Shown here in pieces: positions 27,401 through 38,302 of a stretch of DNA of 64,000 nucleotides. The stretch is from the NCBI RefSeq assembly GCF_902713425.1, contig NC_081217.1, positions 20,934,659 through 20,998,658 of the forward strand, read 5' to 3'. This DNA comes from Acipenser ruthenus (lineage: Eukaryota > Chordata > Actinopteri > Acipenseriformes > Acipenseridae). Within the stretch, counting starts at the first letter, position 1. Each line of letters starts with the position of its first letter. The translations under genes were made by a program, and so were the position numbers. The notes beneath the pieces are model-generated. The model did no database searches, had not been told where the DNA came from, and worked only from the letters and a program-made list of their open reading frames with translations.

Positions 27401-28216
27401 ATATTTACTATTGCAGTAGTTGCCTTTTTTCAGATAGGCATTCTATAGGCAAACCATCGCTGATATATAAATGGCATGTTATTATAAAATAAACACACTG
27501 ACTGACTAAAGGTTATTGGATGGCCTAGTGTTCAATAGACTCGATGTATATCTGTATTCATAGTGTTTTTGTATAACGTCCCCCACCCCAGTGGTGCACC
27601 CCTCGCCCCCCCCAGGGAATGCTCTCTGCTGTCTCTCCCTCTGTGCTGTGCTGGTGCTGCTTTCTCCTGCCTGCTCCTTGCCCTTCCAGCTCTGCTCCTA
27701 CAGTGCTGTCCTGTTGTGTTGCACGGACCCAGGTTTGAAGTCCTGTTTTGTTTTTTGTTTTTTTCCCCCAGAGCGTGTCGCATTTGTTTATTTATTTGTG
27801 AATGTGATTACAGGGAATAATTTAAGCTTGTGTAGCAGCCTGAGCCATTCCAGGTTTTCCTTTTAGCCTTGGTTATAAGGTTCCTGTATAAAGGGTGTCT
27901 AATTAAGCTACACTAAAAGCTGGAATGCCTCAAACTGCTCTGCAATGGGAGTCTGCAATTATTCTCTAGATTACAGCACCACCTGCATTAAATCCGCAGT
28001 ACTGCGTTTGCAAGCCTGCTGTGTTTGTCTTTAGCTTTTAGCAAAACTTGCTCAAGTCGGACCTGTTTTGTGGGAAATAGCGTTTCTCTTCTAACAAGGG
28101 AAGGGGGAGTTCGGGGTTAGAGTGCAGTTTAAAAACGGCAAGGTGTTTGTTAGATCAGTGTGTGTTATCTTGGGTTTCCTCCAGGTGGCAGTGGTGGTAT
28201 TTCGGAGCTCTTGTGA
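21456..28216 (+). CDS. rbbp5: RBBP5, WD40 core subunit of MLL/SET1 H3K4 methyltransferases, 14 exons
   Basis: Coding exons: 21456-21474, 22029-22054, 22468-22640, 23097-23237, 23656-23818, 23954-24063, 24157-24276, 24413-24566, 24825-24896, 25232-25349, 25497-25566, 25992-26236, 26770-26964, 28185-28216. They total 1638 nt, or 545 residues (human 538). Residues about 20-325 form the WD40 propeller ([38 protein letters not shown]). Next comes the acidic activation/ASH2L-binding segment ([18 protein letters not shown]) and then the WDR5-binding stretch ([20 protein letters not shown]). A basic tail ([16 protein letters not shown]) ends GGISELL, matching the human C-terminus. The last exon was recognised from that ending, because it lies 1.2 kb past the previous one. 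The protein works in the nucleus with WDR5, ASH2L and DPY30 to activate MLL-family enzymes. TMEM81 follows downstream, as in human. Confidence 0.97.
22108..22272. mobile_element. Foldback MITE copy C
   Basis: Starts CATGGGCATAAGACTCCCAT and ends AGGAGTCTTATTTCCATCC, with the shared internal arms. No clear target duplication remains. It is in RBBP5 intron 2. Confidence 0.8.
22964..22994. repeat. (ATT)n microsatellite
   Basis: About ten ATT units in RBBP5 intron 3. Confidence 0.95.
24639..24790. mobile_element. Foldback MITE copy D with 5-bp target duplication
   Basis: Starts CAGGGTGGAAGTAAGACTGC and ends GGGAGTTTTGTTTCCACCCCTG (22 bp in all, shown here in part). It is flanked by ATCCT at 24634-24638 and 24791-24795. 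It lies in RBBP5 intron 8, about 34 bp from the next acceptor. Confidence 0.85.
27811..27968. mobile_element. Foldback MITE copy E with 5-bp target duplication
   Basis: Starts CAGGGAATAATTTAAG and ends CAATTATTCTCTA, so the outermost bases diverge from copies A-D but still pair with each other. The internal arm CAAACTGCTCTGCAATGGGA is shared. It is flanked by GATTA at 27806-27810 and 27969-27973. It is in the last RBBP5 intron. Confidence 0.8.
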
Positions 28217-29060
28217 AGAATGCAGTGTTGCTGTTGTTGTGTGTTGCTCTCTCACTCTTAAGTGGCTGTGTTGGTACAATGTTGCAGGGAGCTTGGCAGT
28301 GCCGCCTCTGTACAAACACCACGAGGCGCAGTGCTTGGAATGACTTCAGCTAAGAGAACCAGCCAGAGTCCTGGATTGAAGCATAAATAAAGGAACACTC
28401 CTCGGACTTGGACTGGGATCGTGGAGCTGGGTTCCTTCATCTAGGATTGGCAGACTCTCCTTGACTTGGCTCGTTTTACATTCCTCATTGAAGGATCTGT
28501 CGATGTGACGTCTTCCAAGGAGCATTGCAAAGACTCGCCAGAGCATTGTGTTTCATCGCAGCCTAGCAATGCCAGCATATCCCCTCCCAATGTCTGGTTT
28601 GTTGAAATAAAGACCTCACACACACAATCACACACAATCACACACAATGTACAAAGATTGTGCTGTCCAGGTTAACTTCTGCATCCAGATCGTCCTCGCT
28701 GATTTACCAAGCTTTCAGAAGCAAATATCTTAAAGACTATAGAGCCAACACCAACCTTTTTTTTTTTTTTTTGTGGGAGGGGGGAGGGGGGAGGGGGGAG
28801 GGGGGAGGGGGGACCTTTTAATTGTTTGTTTTCTTCTATATATTTTTCTTTTTGTGATACAGGGGTGTAAAGATAAAACTCCCAGCGGACTCCTGCTGTA
28901 ATGTTTGGTGTGTGTCTCTGCTTGTACAGACTTTTATATGTCCTGGAGTGTCGCTGTAATGATGTTGCTGCTGCATTATGGACTTTCATTCGTGGCTGAT
29001 AATTGATTTTGGATTCAAGTTGAAAGTACAATAAATTAATGCAAATTTCTACAAAAATGT
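28217..29060 (+). other. RBBP5 3'UTR with a poly(A) signal and a G-tract array
   Basis: AATAAA at 29030-29035 is the best poly(A) signal. The interval includes a T-run followed by GGGGGGA heptamers (28781-28813) and CACACAAT units near 28620-28647. No further ORF of note. Confidence 0.6.
28781..28813 (+). repeat. (GGGGGGA)n array, G-quadruplex candidate
   Basis: Five consecutive G-runs of five or six, separated by single A residues, preceded by an 18-T run. It lies on the sense strand of the RBBP5 3'UTR. Confidence 0.85.
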
Positions 29061-31482
29061 ACAAAACAAAAATATCAGGTGTGCAGTGTTGCCGGAGATT
29101 AGTAAAAAAAACAAAAAACAACATGATGCCCACTGACTTGACTGTTAAAATGTTGTCATGCTTACTGTCACTAGGTGGCAGCATTATCAAACAAGACTCA
29201 AAGGGTTTCCCGTGTCTATAGGGGGGAGTGTATATGGAAGAGGAGCGGGATCAAAATGAACTAATGCAATAGTGGGGCTGGGGGTAGGGCGGAGCTGGCA
29301 AGGCAGTACTTTTTGTTGGATATAACCTGCCTTTTGAAGGTAAAATAAAATGTTAAACTCCATTGACTGTTCCAAGCGCAGGTGCAGGGCGAGATGTAAG
29401 TAATTACCCCTGAATTTGGCTGCTTCGTTTCAGGTTAAACAGTCTTTCCTGTTTCGATATGTGCTACTTGGTTACATTGTAAAGAATGCTCCGGGAACAT
29501 GCCTGGAGTTGTGTTTTCATTTCACTCATCAGAACCATAAAGACCCCTCTCCCCTTGCCATGTATATGCCCCTGCTTACTTGTGGAGTAACGACGCTGCA
29601 GTGACGGACATGGAAGAGCCTGCATTCATGTGTCGCATTCCAAACTGCTATTCCTTCATTTCAATCTTGATTCAGCTTCAGCGTTACGGGCCCTGCTGTG
29701 AGGGGAAGAACTGAAGATGGATCATGTCCTCAAGAACGGGGTAGATTTTTAAACCCCTTCTCACTGCCATCCTGCTTTCAGTGCTGGGGAGGAGTGATGT
29801 GGAAATCGCTTAATCAGTGGCACAGGCAAGCTCCTGTATGTCTATGGCAGTCTGTGTTAGGTGGTTGGGGGGTATCTGTGCTGGAATTCACTACCCTGCA
29901 CTGTCATCTGTAGGAGAATGGGTGGGATTGCATTACTAATCACACCAAACTGGTAATCGTTTTAAACATTTCAAAAAGCAATATCGGAAGATGGAATTGA
30001 AATTGGAAATTAGAAAGTGGCTCCATAAACTCTTTGTATGGAAATTGGCTATATTATACCAGAATTCCTCTGCCATGACAAACTATCAAACTTGGAAAAG
30101 AGCTATGTTTTTTTAAGGGGGGGTACCTGTGACTGTAAATATTTGAAATGTCTTTTAGAATTTGTATTTTGTTTGTATGAACAGTTGCAAAACTAGATTG
30201 AAAAATGGAACCAGCCTGCTGTCCTTTATTACCTGTGGTATGTTTGTTTATTTAATCCAAACTTTCCTTAATAGGCCATGGTGGTAATTAAAGATTCAAT
30301 TAAAAAGGACGTGTTTAAAATCACACCTGAAGGGAATCAAGTCAGATGATTGTCCTCCGTGTGCAGATGTCACCTGGTGCTCAGGGCACTGTGTTTCGTG
30401 TGATTTACAGAACATTGTGTGTAGGTTGTGTTTTCTCAGAATAGATGCAATCATGCATGAGGTGACATATATTAATAAAAAGCACCCTATCAATACTGAC
30501 TCCTCTCTACGTGCCAAAGAGCTCAAACAAGTGACACACGCAGCTCAGTCCCAACAAGCATGACTCCTTTCATGAATCTGTTTTGTGAACAGGAGATTTG
30601 AATAGTGTCTGTCTGCACCTAAAATAAGTAGCCTTTCTGTATCAGTAATATGTTTATATGTAGAGTATATGAGTATTTCATTGCAGATCATTTCACATCA
30701 AAGCACTCTATGATTTGAGGTCGATGGAGAATAAAACTTATCGCCAAACCCAGAGAAGTGCTTTTGGTTAAGAATCCATTGTTTGCTAAGGAATGATGTC
30801 ACAATCCTGGAATCCGGTGTCTATTGTTCCCTTTCAGCTGTTCCATTCTGGAATCCGGTGTCTATTGTTCCATTTTGGAATCCCCACGACAACAGAACTG
30901 TGCAGCTGCTGAGCAAGGTGGGGTTAGCCTTTGCTAAAGAAGATTGAGAATTTCAGATTTAGAGACAGCAGGAGGGATTTAATTTGCACTAAAATGATTT
31001 ATATATAACTCAGCATTTCCTGTGACCCCCAAAACTTTTTGTTTGGTTTGGCAAAGTGACTGAAGGACGGCTTACAAAATCAAAATGATTGGAATCGTAA
31101 AGGTGGCACTACCAATACATCTCCTTGATTAGAGACCTTGAAAGAGGTTTGCACGAAAACTACTGGGCTGCTTTGTATGCAGGATGTATTTCACCGAAGT
31201 GAACGCAGGATCCTTGTACGAAGGCGACACTTAAGTTTTTGCTTCGGGATGCGATTGATTTCTCCACCCAGACACAAAAGATTTCGCTTTTGACAGCTTT
31301 TACTTTAGAAAGGAATGCACTGTACGGGCATAACTGAAAAACTAAGCAGGCGGCTGCAGTTATAGTCCTATCAGTATGAATTATTCAGCAGGGGGTGCAG
31401 TATTGTATCTTGTTAAACAGTAATACAGTCAATATACATACATTGGAGTTGAGACTAATCCACTACCCTAATTGACTGCGGA
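29061..31482 (+). other. Gap between RBBP5 and TMEM81
   Basis: No coding exon is recognised. It contains CTCF-like motifs at 29168-29183 and 31385-31400. A short tandem duplication around 30808-30872 repeats TGGAATCCGGTGTCTATTGT with a period of about 41 bp. A TMEM81 5'UTR exon may lie here, because the TMEM81 coding exon is preceded by an acceptor. Confidence 0.4.
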
Positions 31483-31511
31483 CTTTCAGGACAGTGAAAA
31501 CGAGGGGTGCA

Positions 31512-32297
31512 ATGAGCTGCTGGAGTTTGGCATGGCTGATCTTGGCCTGGCTTTTCCATACTGCGGCGTCGAGACAGATGACCACACCGACCTTCCCTCC
31601 AGAACTGGCCTCCATGACCGCGTTTGTGGTGATCAATAGCTCCCAGTGCAGCACCACCTGCGGCATCGGGCTGAGGACGGAGACGCTGTGCCTCCTCACG
31701 GCCAACGCCAGACACGAGGGGTGCCGGAAGCAGAAGGTGTCGTGCGTGGAGAACTGGATCTGCGGCATGAAGACCCTCACCGTCATGGTTGGGAGAGGGC
31801 AGGTGCTGAACTGCCTCAGCGAGGTGATGGAGGAGATCGGCAGGTATAAGTTTCTCTTCAGCTGGAGGTACGCGAGGGGGATCGTCACCACTGACAACGC
31901 CTACTTCAAGCGCTACTCAACCAAGGCGGTGGACAAGCTGGTCCTCAACCCCATCTTGGAGACGGATGCCGGGACGTACCGCTGCGACGTGCAGGACACC
32001 TCCTACAAGATGGTCAAGAGGGCCTACTTTGGACTCAAGGTTCTGCCCCCAGCCATGGTGCACCTGGAGTACGCCAAGGCCCTCTCCTCCTTGCAGTGGC
32101 AGGACGTGAAAAAGGTCGGGGGCACCAGTCCTCCGGCCGTCTCCACCGAGAAGACCACCGCGGCCCCCACTTTGAAGGATGTCAAAATGAAGATCGGCAT
32201 CTACAGCTTAGCCGGGGCGAGCGGAGCAGCGGTCCTCATATTCCTGGCGCTCTGTCTCATCTATAGGGAGCCCAAAGCCAAGCCAGATCCCTACTGA
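31512..32297 (+). CDS. tmem81: TMEM81, sperm Ig-fold membrane protein, single coding exon
   Basis: An uninterrupted 261-residue frame from the first ATG (human about 255). Residues 1-20 are a signal peptide (MSCWSLAWLILAWLFHTAAS). A cysteine-rich, thrombospondin-like segment (QCSTTCGIG..TLC, about 46-84) follows. An Ig V-like domain spans about 90-178, with C101, W118 and the DAGTYRC motif (C158). A Thr/Pro-rich stalk and a transmembrane helix (about 229-250) lead to a short basic tail. In vertebrates TMEM81 forms a sperm surface complex with IZUMO1 and SPACA6 needed for gamete binding, and in fish this complex meets the egg protein Bouncer. An in-frame upstream GTG codon at 31494 is not a better start. 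An acceptor (CTTTCAG) ends at 31489, so the 5'UTR is probably spliced. Position next to RBBP5 is conserved with human. Confidence 0.93.
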   Translation: MSCWSLAWLILAWLFHTAASRQMTTPTFPPELASMTAFVVINSSQCSTTCGIGLRTETLCLLTANARHEGCRKQKVSCVENWICGMKTLTVMVGRGQVLNCLSEVMEEIGRYKFLFSWRYARGIVTTDNAYFKRYSTKAVDKLVLNPILETDAGTYRCDVQDTSYKMVKRAYFGLKVLPPAMVHLEYAKALSSLQWQDVKKVGGTSPPAVSTEKTTAAPTLKDVKMKIGIYSLAGASGAAVLIFLALCLIYREPKAKPDPY

Positions 32298-33239
32298 AGG
32301 AGACGTCCACACTGCTCTTCACTTCCACAAGTTCAGCAAGTCGAGTCAAGTCTGTCGATTAGGAGTACGGCTGAGAGGAAGGGGGGCGGTCGTCGGGGTC
32401 AGCCAGTGAGAATGTGCTGCAGGAATGGATTGCCCCATTCAGGGACGCTGTGGGGCAGAAGAAGGGGGTAGCGGCAGTCATTTGAACATTTGTTTTATTC
32501 GTAGAGCCTCTGGCATGATGTACTGTAACACCCTGTTAACTGCGGCAGGTTTTTGAATGATGAAGCCAGGGCATTGCAAATAACATTTTTCAGCTATTAA
32601 TATGTTAATATTGTATTTATTATAAGGATAATCATTACAAGTACAAGTCAAACCTGCTTGAAGCCAGAGAAATGTAATATGGAAAATGCCTGTGAAGGTT
32701 GGTTGGGATCTGTGAGACACATTCACCCATTTCTGTTATAAATACTGTTAGCAAAGCCTACCGCTGCTGTTGAACAGCCAGCACAAAGGAATCCTTTGTG
32801 GCTGGCATACAAAGTGGCTGAATAACTATTGCTATCAATCTTAAATACTGTACAGAAATCTGCTTGTATAATTGGGGATTTGCATTTTGGTTTTTTTCCC
32901 CGAATACAACACAACATTTTAAATGACTTCTTCCTGGTACCTTATCGTTTCCTGTTTAGTAGGTCAGAGGTCGGAATGAGGTCACACCAGGAAGTGTGCT
33001 GCAGCACAGACAGCCTTCAGGTACAAGGCAGGAAACAGCAGATTCAGCCTTCTGAATCCATGGTGGTGTGTTTTTAAAGAAAGATGCCAGCAATTATGAA
33101 TCATAAATGTCTAGAATATTAAACCATCGCTGATTATAGTGTATACATGTGTTAAAGCAAATGTGAACTCATAATGAAAACTAATAATAGTCATTTAAAA
33201 GATGTGATAGATATGTTTCTATTTTTCGTGGTATGTATT

Positions 33240-33257
33240 TTTATTTAATCAAATAAA
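33240..33257. terminator. Overlapping bidirectional poly(A) signals
   Basis: TTTATTTAATCAAATAAA carries AATAAA on the plus strand (33252-33257, for TMEM81) and AATAAA on the minus strand (33245-33240, for the PDZRN-like gene). The two genes converge here. Confidence 0.5.
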
Positions 33258-33813
33258 ATATGTTTTAACAGCCAAATATACATGAATTTTAAAAAAAACA
33301 TGAACATTTAAAAAAAAACGAAAGCACGGAACACAGGTTGTCATTGTAAAGTCCTTTCGAGCGAATCCTTTCTGAAAGCGACTGGATCCTTTGAAACAGC
33401 TGGTCGCCTGCAACAAGATCTCTTACTTGGTCAATCCTTTCAAAAGAAACAGAACCTAAATACGCTCTGCCCCGTAAGTCAAGCATCGTAGGCGAAACTT
33501 AATATATCGGTTGCGTCTGTTTCTTTCAGGTTTGAAATGTGTTTGAGCAACGAGGAACGGATTCAGGTCATTTCGATGTGTGGTGCACATGGGGGTGCGG
33601 ACGCATAACGTATGATCCTTGTAGACTTGGTCTGCCGCAGCAGTCCTGTCGATCACTATGCTAGTATTTTGCTTGTCTTGACGTCCTTTCTGTCAGACAG
33701 TGGCCTCTTATCTCTACTTGTTGCTGTAGGTTTTCAGTCCGTAGCCCTTGCACTGCTCAGTATGGATTCCTCGTTCACCCCCCTGCCTCTCGTCGATTGA
33801 ATTGAACCTGCTG

Positions 33814-36800
33814 CTACACAGTTGTGACGGACAGCAGGGCTGTGCTGCAGAGTTGCCCCTCTGCCCCTGGGCTGGCCTTCGAGCCGTGCGACAGCAGCTC
33901 CTGGATGGTGGTCCAGTTGTCCAGCACCTTCTTGTTGTGCAGCCGGTTCAGTTTCCTCTGGCTCAGCTCCAGGACGGCAGTGCGGGTCTCCTTGCGGCTC
34001 TCGCTGCAGCGGCTCATCCGTCTCCGCCTGGCTAACGCCAGGTGCCGCCTGTGGTCCGCCCTGCTCCAGTACCGCCCCGCCCTCGCCTCGCTGCAGGCGT
34101 CTTCGTCGGTGGTTCCTCCGCCTCGCTCGTCCGCCAGCCTCAGGGCCCTTGCCTTCAAGAGCTGGCTCCTCAAAACACGAGCACTGGGGGCCCCCTTCCG
34201 GCAGCCCAGGAATGCGAACTCTCCTTCCCGGACGCTGCAGGGGTCCTGGCAGTGCCTGATTGGCTTTTGCCCAGACCCGTGACCGCAGTCCAGACTCGCC
34301 TCCTGGCTGGCTTTAATGCCCAGGTTCTGGAAGCAGACGGGTGTTGATTTGTGCTTCTGCTTGCGAGCTGGAGCCCCGGGGCTGGGCTCTTCCAGTCTCT
34401 CTGTGACCTCAGCGGTCACTTTTCCCAGCCTGCACCTGCTCGAGACCTTGCTTTCACGAGTAGGTAGTTTTTCCCTGCAGTCCGCAACTATACTCTGTTG
34501 CCACTGGCTGCCCACAAGATCCCCATGCCCTTTGGTCTGTTCCCCGGCACAGTCCATTACAGACCTCCTCGTGGGCAGCTCTTCTGTGTTGCTCCGGTAC
34601 TGCACCTCCTGGGTTGTGACCTGGTGGCCTCTCACACTCTGCACACCGCGCTGAAGGTTCCTCCTGAGTAATTCCGCGGGCGTGCCACCCAGCCGCACTG
34701 CCTGGTTCGGGCTGTAGGGGGAGCTGCAGATGGAGGAGTTCCCGGCGTTGGGAGAAAGCACCGTACTCAGGGAGCTGTAACTGCTGAAGCATGGACTGTC
34801 TGCTTTTCTGTAATGCACGGAGGACGCTCCCGTGAGACAGACTGGGCTATTGTTTTGTGTCGTCTTATTTTGTGGCTCCTGCTGCTGGTAGGTCAGAGCC
34901 TCAGGAATGGACTCCAGGTCGTCCTTTTTGCCCGCTGTGTGCTTGGGGATCTTCCCGGGAGTCGTCTTGGCTCGGTACTGCCTGATCTTCTTTTCCAGGA
35001 CCTTGTGAAAGCGGCGGAACTCCCCGGTGCTCACGCTGTAGAAGCCCGAGTCGCTGAGCTCCGAGGAGATGAGGGATTCGGAGGAGCGGGTGTCACGGCT
35101 GGTCCGGTCCAGCGGGGATGAGCCCGACTCCTCTGCCCCTTCCTCCGTCTCCAGCCCGGACAGCTCCCCCTGGTGGAAGCTCCCGTCGGTGCAGCCCAGC
35201 CCGCTGTCCAGCTCGTGCAGGGTGGGGGGCGATAGGGGGGGCTTCTCAAACACTGCGTCCTCATCCTCCGTCTGAAATAAGCAAAGTAGCTGTTTATATT
35301 ACACCAAATTGTAATAAAAAATAAAACATGTTAAAGTTACTTAAACACCTATTAGGGGTGTGCAGAAACTTGTTACTTGTACTTGGAATTGCCTTTAGGA
35401 AGTATCTATTAGCTGGTATTCTATGAATCCATTAATTGATGTGTTGATTTAATAAAATAAAAAGCTGTCCTTCCCTCACGTTTACAATAGAGCATCAATC
35501 AATGGCAATTAACGTCCACATTGTTTTAAAAGCCAATTGGAAGAATATGTTGTTCTCATCCGGGGCGCAGATTTTTACTGGCGTACCAAGGCCATAAATG
35601 TTTGTTTTTTATCCTAGTAATGTTCTGCCTTTTTTTCTATCCCATTTGCCTAGCTATTCAAACTGTACTCAGCAAGGGGATGGGTCTCCCTGAAAGAGAC
35701 AGAGCCCTCCTTACCTGGCTCAAGAAGCACCCTGCCTTTTCTATGCTGGGGCGGCAGCAGCCAGTCAGAAAGTCCTTTCCCTCAGGCACCATCCCAGACA
35801 GCCTGGGGTCCTGAAAGAGAAGAGAGGAACATCAAGCCCCTGTTAAACAACATAAGAAACCTCTTGCTCTGGAAAGACGGTACTATCCCAAACGAGACGA
35901 GAAACTTACTCGGAATCCGAGTCTGTCTGTGTTTACCACGTCGTGGGGGATGCTGGGAAGGTAGTCCGGGCCATTGACAGGGTCATGTGACGGGTAGTGA
36001 TTGAAGCAGGACCTGAAGCTGAGAGAGCAGAGCCTGTTAGCGTGGGAGTCATACCAGAGGTCACCAGTAACAAGCGACGGTCATGCAGAAAGAACAGCAA
36101 ATAGAAAAGTGCTGTTTATTTATTTGAAAACAAGAACACGCTGGGTGGTCAATCACAGAGACAGCATATCATACACACTTTCAACAGCATCATTAACAAC
36201 TGCATAATGGCTTCAAGCTACAGCAGCTGAAGCAGTATAGAGCCGTACCTGTCGTTGCCAGGACTGGGTCTAGACGATCCCCCCATGGGGACCCCCAGAC
36301 CCCTCAAACTCCCCCATGGCCGCTCAGTCTGGGTGCTGCACTCTGACGTCTGTGCTCCTTGAGGGCGGGGCATCCTGTCGTCTATCTGCAGCGTGATTGG
36401 CTCATCGGCGTTCCCAAGGACCTGCAGGGCTTCCCTTTGGCTGGCCGGGGAGAGCTCCGCCCTGTTCACCTAAAACGCAGACAGACATCAGCACGCAGCT
36501 GCACCCCAGTGGCTGAGAGGGATCAGGTATCAAAGTCTTTATTCCAAGCAGGTCCTCGATTAGTTAACTGGACCTGCTCAGGACCAGTGTTCATAGTATG
36601 TGCCCCATATTTATCACCGTCACTCATTTGCACTGGAAAAGAAGCTGATTAAATCTGTCCCGTAATGTCTTCTAATTGCTAAAGGAGGGACTGTCCAGGC
36701 ATGTCTGAAAGGGACACGAATCCCCAGGAAGGGGGACCCTGTTTACCTCTTCAGGGGCTGTGAGGGACAGCGTGACTAACCCGATCAGAACAGAGAGCAG

Positions 36801-37579
36801 CTGCAGAGTGCGCGTGTGACCCCTGACCCTGCCACTAACTCGATCTGCACAACGAACCTCATTAGAGAGCGTGCCGGGCCGGGGTCTCTCTGCGCTGCAA
36901 CAGGAGGACCTGGAGGATAATGGCTTTGTAACGAGGAATAAAGAAGCTCCCGACCTGCCCTGCACACTTCATTACAGACCACTGAAGAGACGTTTTTACC
37001 ATTGAGTTTCACAGCACGATGCAGTGGATGAGTTCTCAGTGCTAGCAATGAAGAGGCTAAAGCCTGTTCAGCTTGACTAGGGCAGTGATACCTCCTTAAA
37101 CTGGACAGCGCGCAAGAGCATAGCAAATATATCAGTGCCAAATGACAGCATTCATTGCATGTGGATTCTGATAGCGGTTTATCTAAACACAGTCCTCTGG
37201 TTTTATCTATTACAAATGTGCTGACTTTATTTTGCTACCTACAAAATGGACATTTATTTAGCATTCCAAAGGTATATGAATTTACCAACCTGTGAAATAC
37301 ACACAAACAATTTCTGTATTATTGCTTAACCTCAATGAAGTGTGAGTGTATTCTGTATACACACACACACACACACACAGACACTAATACACTTACACTT
37401 ATAAAACGCTTACACACACACATCGCATACAGACACCCCCTAGTATTGAATTGCTGGCCTCTATAGCCCCAATAACGCCCTCCCCAGTAAAAGCATCCCA
37501 CTGTGTTCCAGTAATCCCAGTAAACTGTACTCACCCCGAGCCCCAAGCCCAGCCAGAGTCCCGAGAGCTGGCACCCCAT
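33814..37579 (-). CDS. Short PDZRN/PDZD4-family protein lacking RING and a complete PDZ, 5 coding exons
   Basis: Coding exons on the minus strand: 37579-37535, 36469-36249, 36018-35910, 35810-35715, 35271-33814. They total 1929 nt, or 642 residues, with all junctions in phase. Exon 1 encodes only MGCQLSGLWLGLGLG, like the MGC start of human PDZD4 and of a short PDZRN4 isoform. Exon 2 (VNRAELSPASQREALQVLGN, then a Thr-Gln-Thr-Glu segment) matches the last part of PDZ1 and the DTGTQTD motif of PDZRN3/4. The second PDZ present in those proteins is not visible. The last exon carries the family tail (LLKARALRLADERGGGTTDE, GRYWSRADHRRHLALA, KKVLDNWTTIQELL) and ends VTTV, a class I PDZ ligand. The family assignment is strong; which paralogue it is stays open. 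Function is likely scaffolding rather than ubiquitin ligation. Upstream RING exons were looked for to 49 kb and not seen. Confidence 0.8.
37340..37390. repeat. (CA)n microsatellite
   Basis: About ten CA units plus flanking imperfect ones, in the first intron of the PDZRN-like gene. Confidence 0.9.
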
Positions 37580-38277
37580 TGTAGGACGGGTGGTCTGTGT
37601 AAGCTGGTGCTAGCTGGGTGTGCTGGCAGAGATAGAGAGACCTGACAGTGACCCAGTCTTGAGAGAGAGACCCGACCGCTGCGGTCTCTGTGGAAGCCTC
37701 GGAACAGTCAGACAGGAAGGCAAGCTTGGACGTGGTGCAGTTTGTGAAGCTAGCAGCACATCAAGCTGACAGAGCAGGACTGCAACGCAACCAGACTCCC
37801 TGCTGTGAGCAGCCCTAAGCAGCCACAGCACCTCCCTCTCCCTCCCTGCCTCCTCCCATCTCTCCTCACGCACTAAAACTCTCCTGTACATTCTGTCCTC
37901 TCATTCGCCGGTTTGCTTTTTGGTCACAACAGTCCAGGTTTTTGGTTTTAACCTGACTGCAGTGCAATAATGATGTACGTGGACTGATTCTGAAGTATCC
38001 TTTGCTCCAGTGCACCTTTCCTCCTCTGAAACCTGACTGAATTTATGTGGATGATATTAACAGGTTTTGTTAATAGTGCAGGGTTTGCAGTGGGGAAATC
38101 GGTTTTGTAATAATATGTGTTCTATAACTTGTTCTTATTTTTGCATTGATGAGGGTTTGGTGTACAATGGAACACTGTTATGTTTTTGTGTGGTATTTTT
38201 TAAAATGTGTTCTTTAATGTTTCAGTTAACCAGCATTTTGTTACATTGAGTATGACTGAGCCACACAGTGCATGCGT

Positions 38278-38302
38278 GCGTGTGTGTGTGTGTGTGTGTG
38301 TC
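38278..38302. repeat. (TG)n microsatellite
   Basis: About twelve TG units. Confidence 0.95.

Noticed and set aside
33814-35324. Overlapping frames on the plus strand and in other minus frames within the PDZRN-like last exon
   Set aside because: They are shadows of one long GC-rich exon whose minus-frame protein matches a known family.
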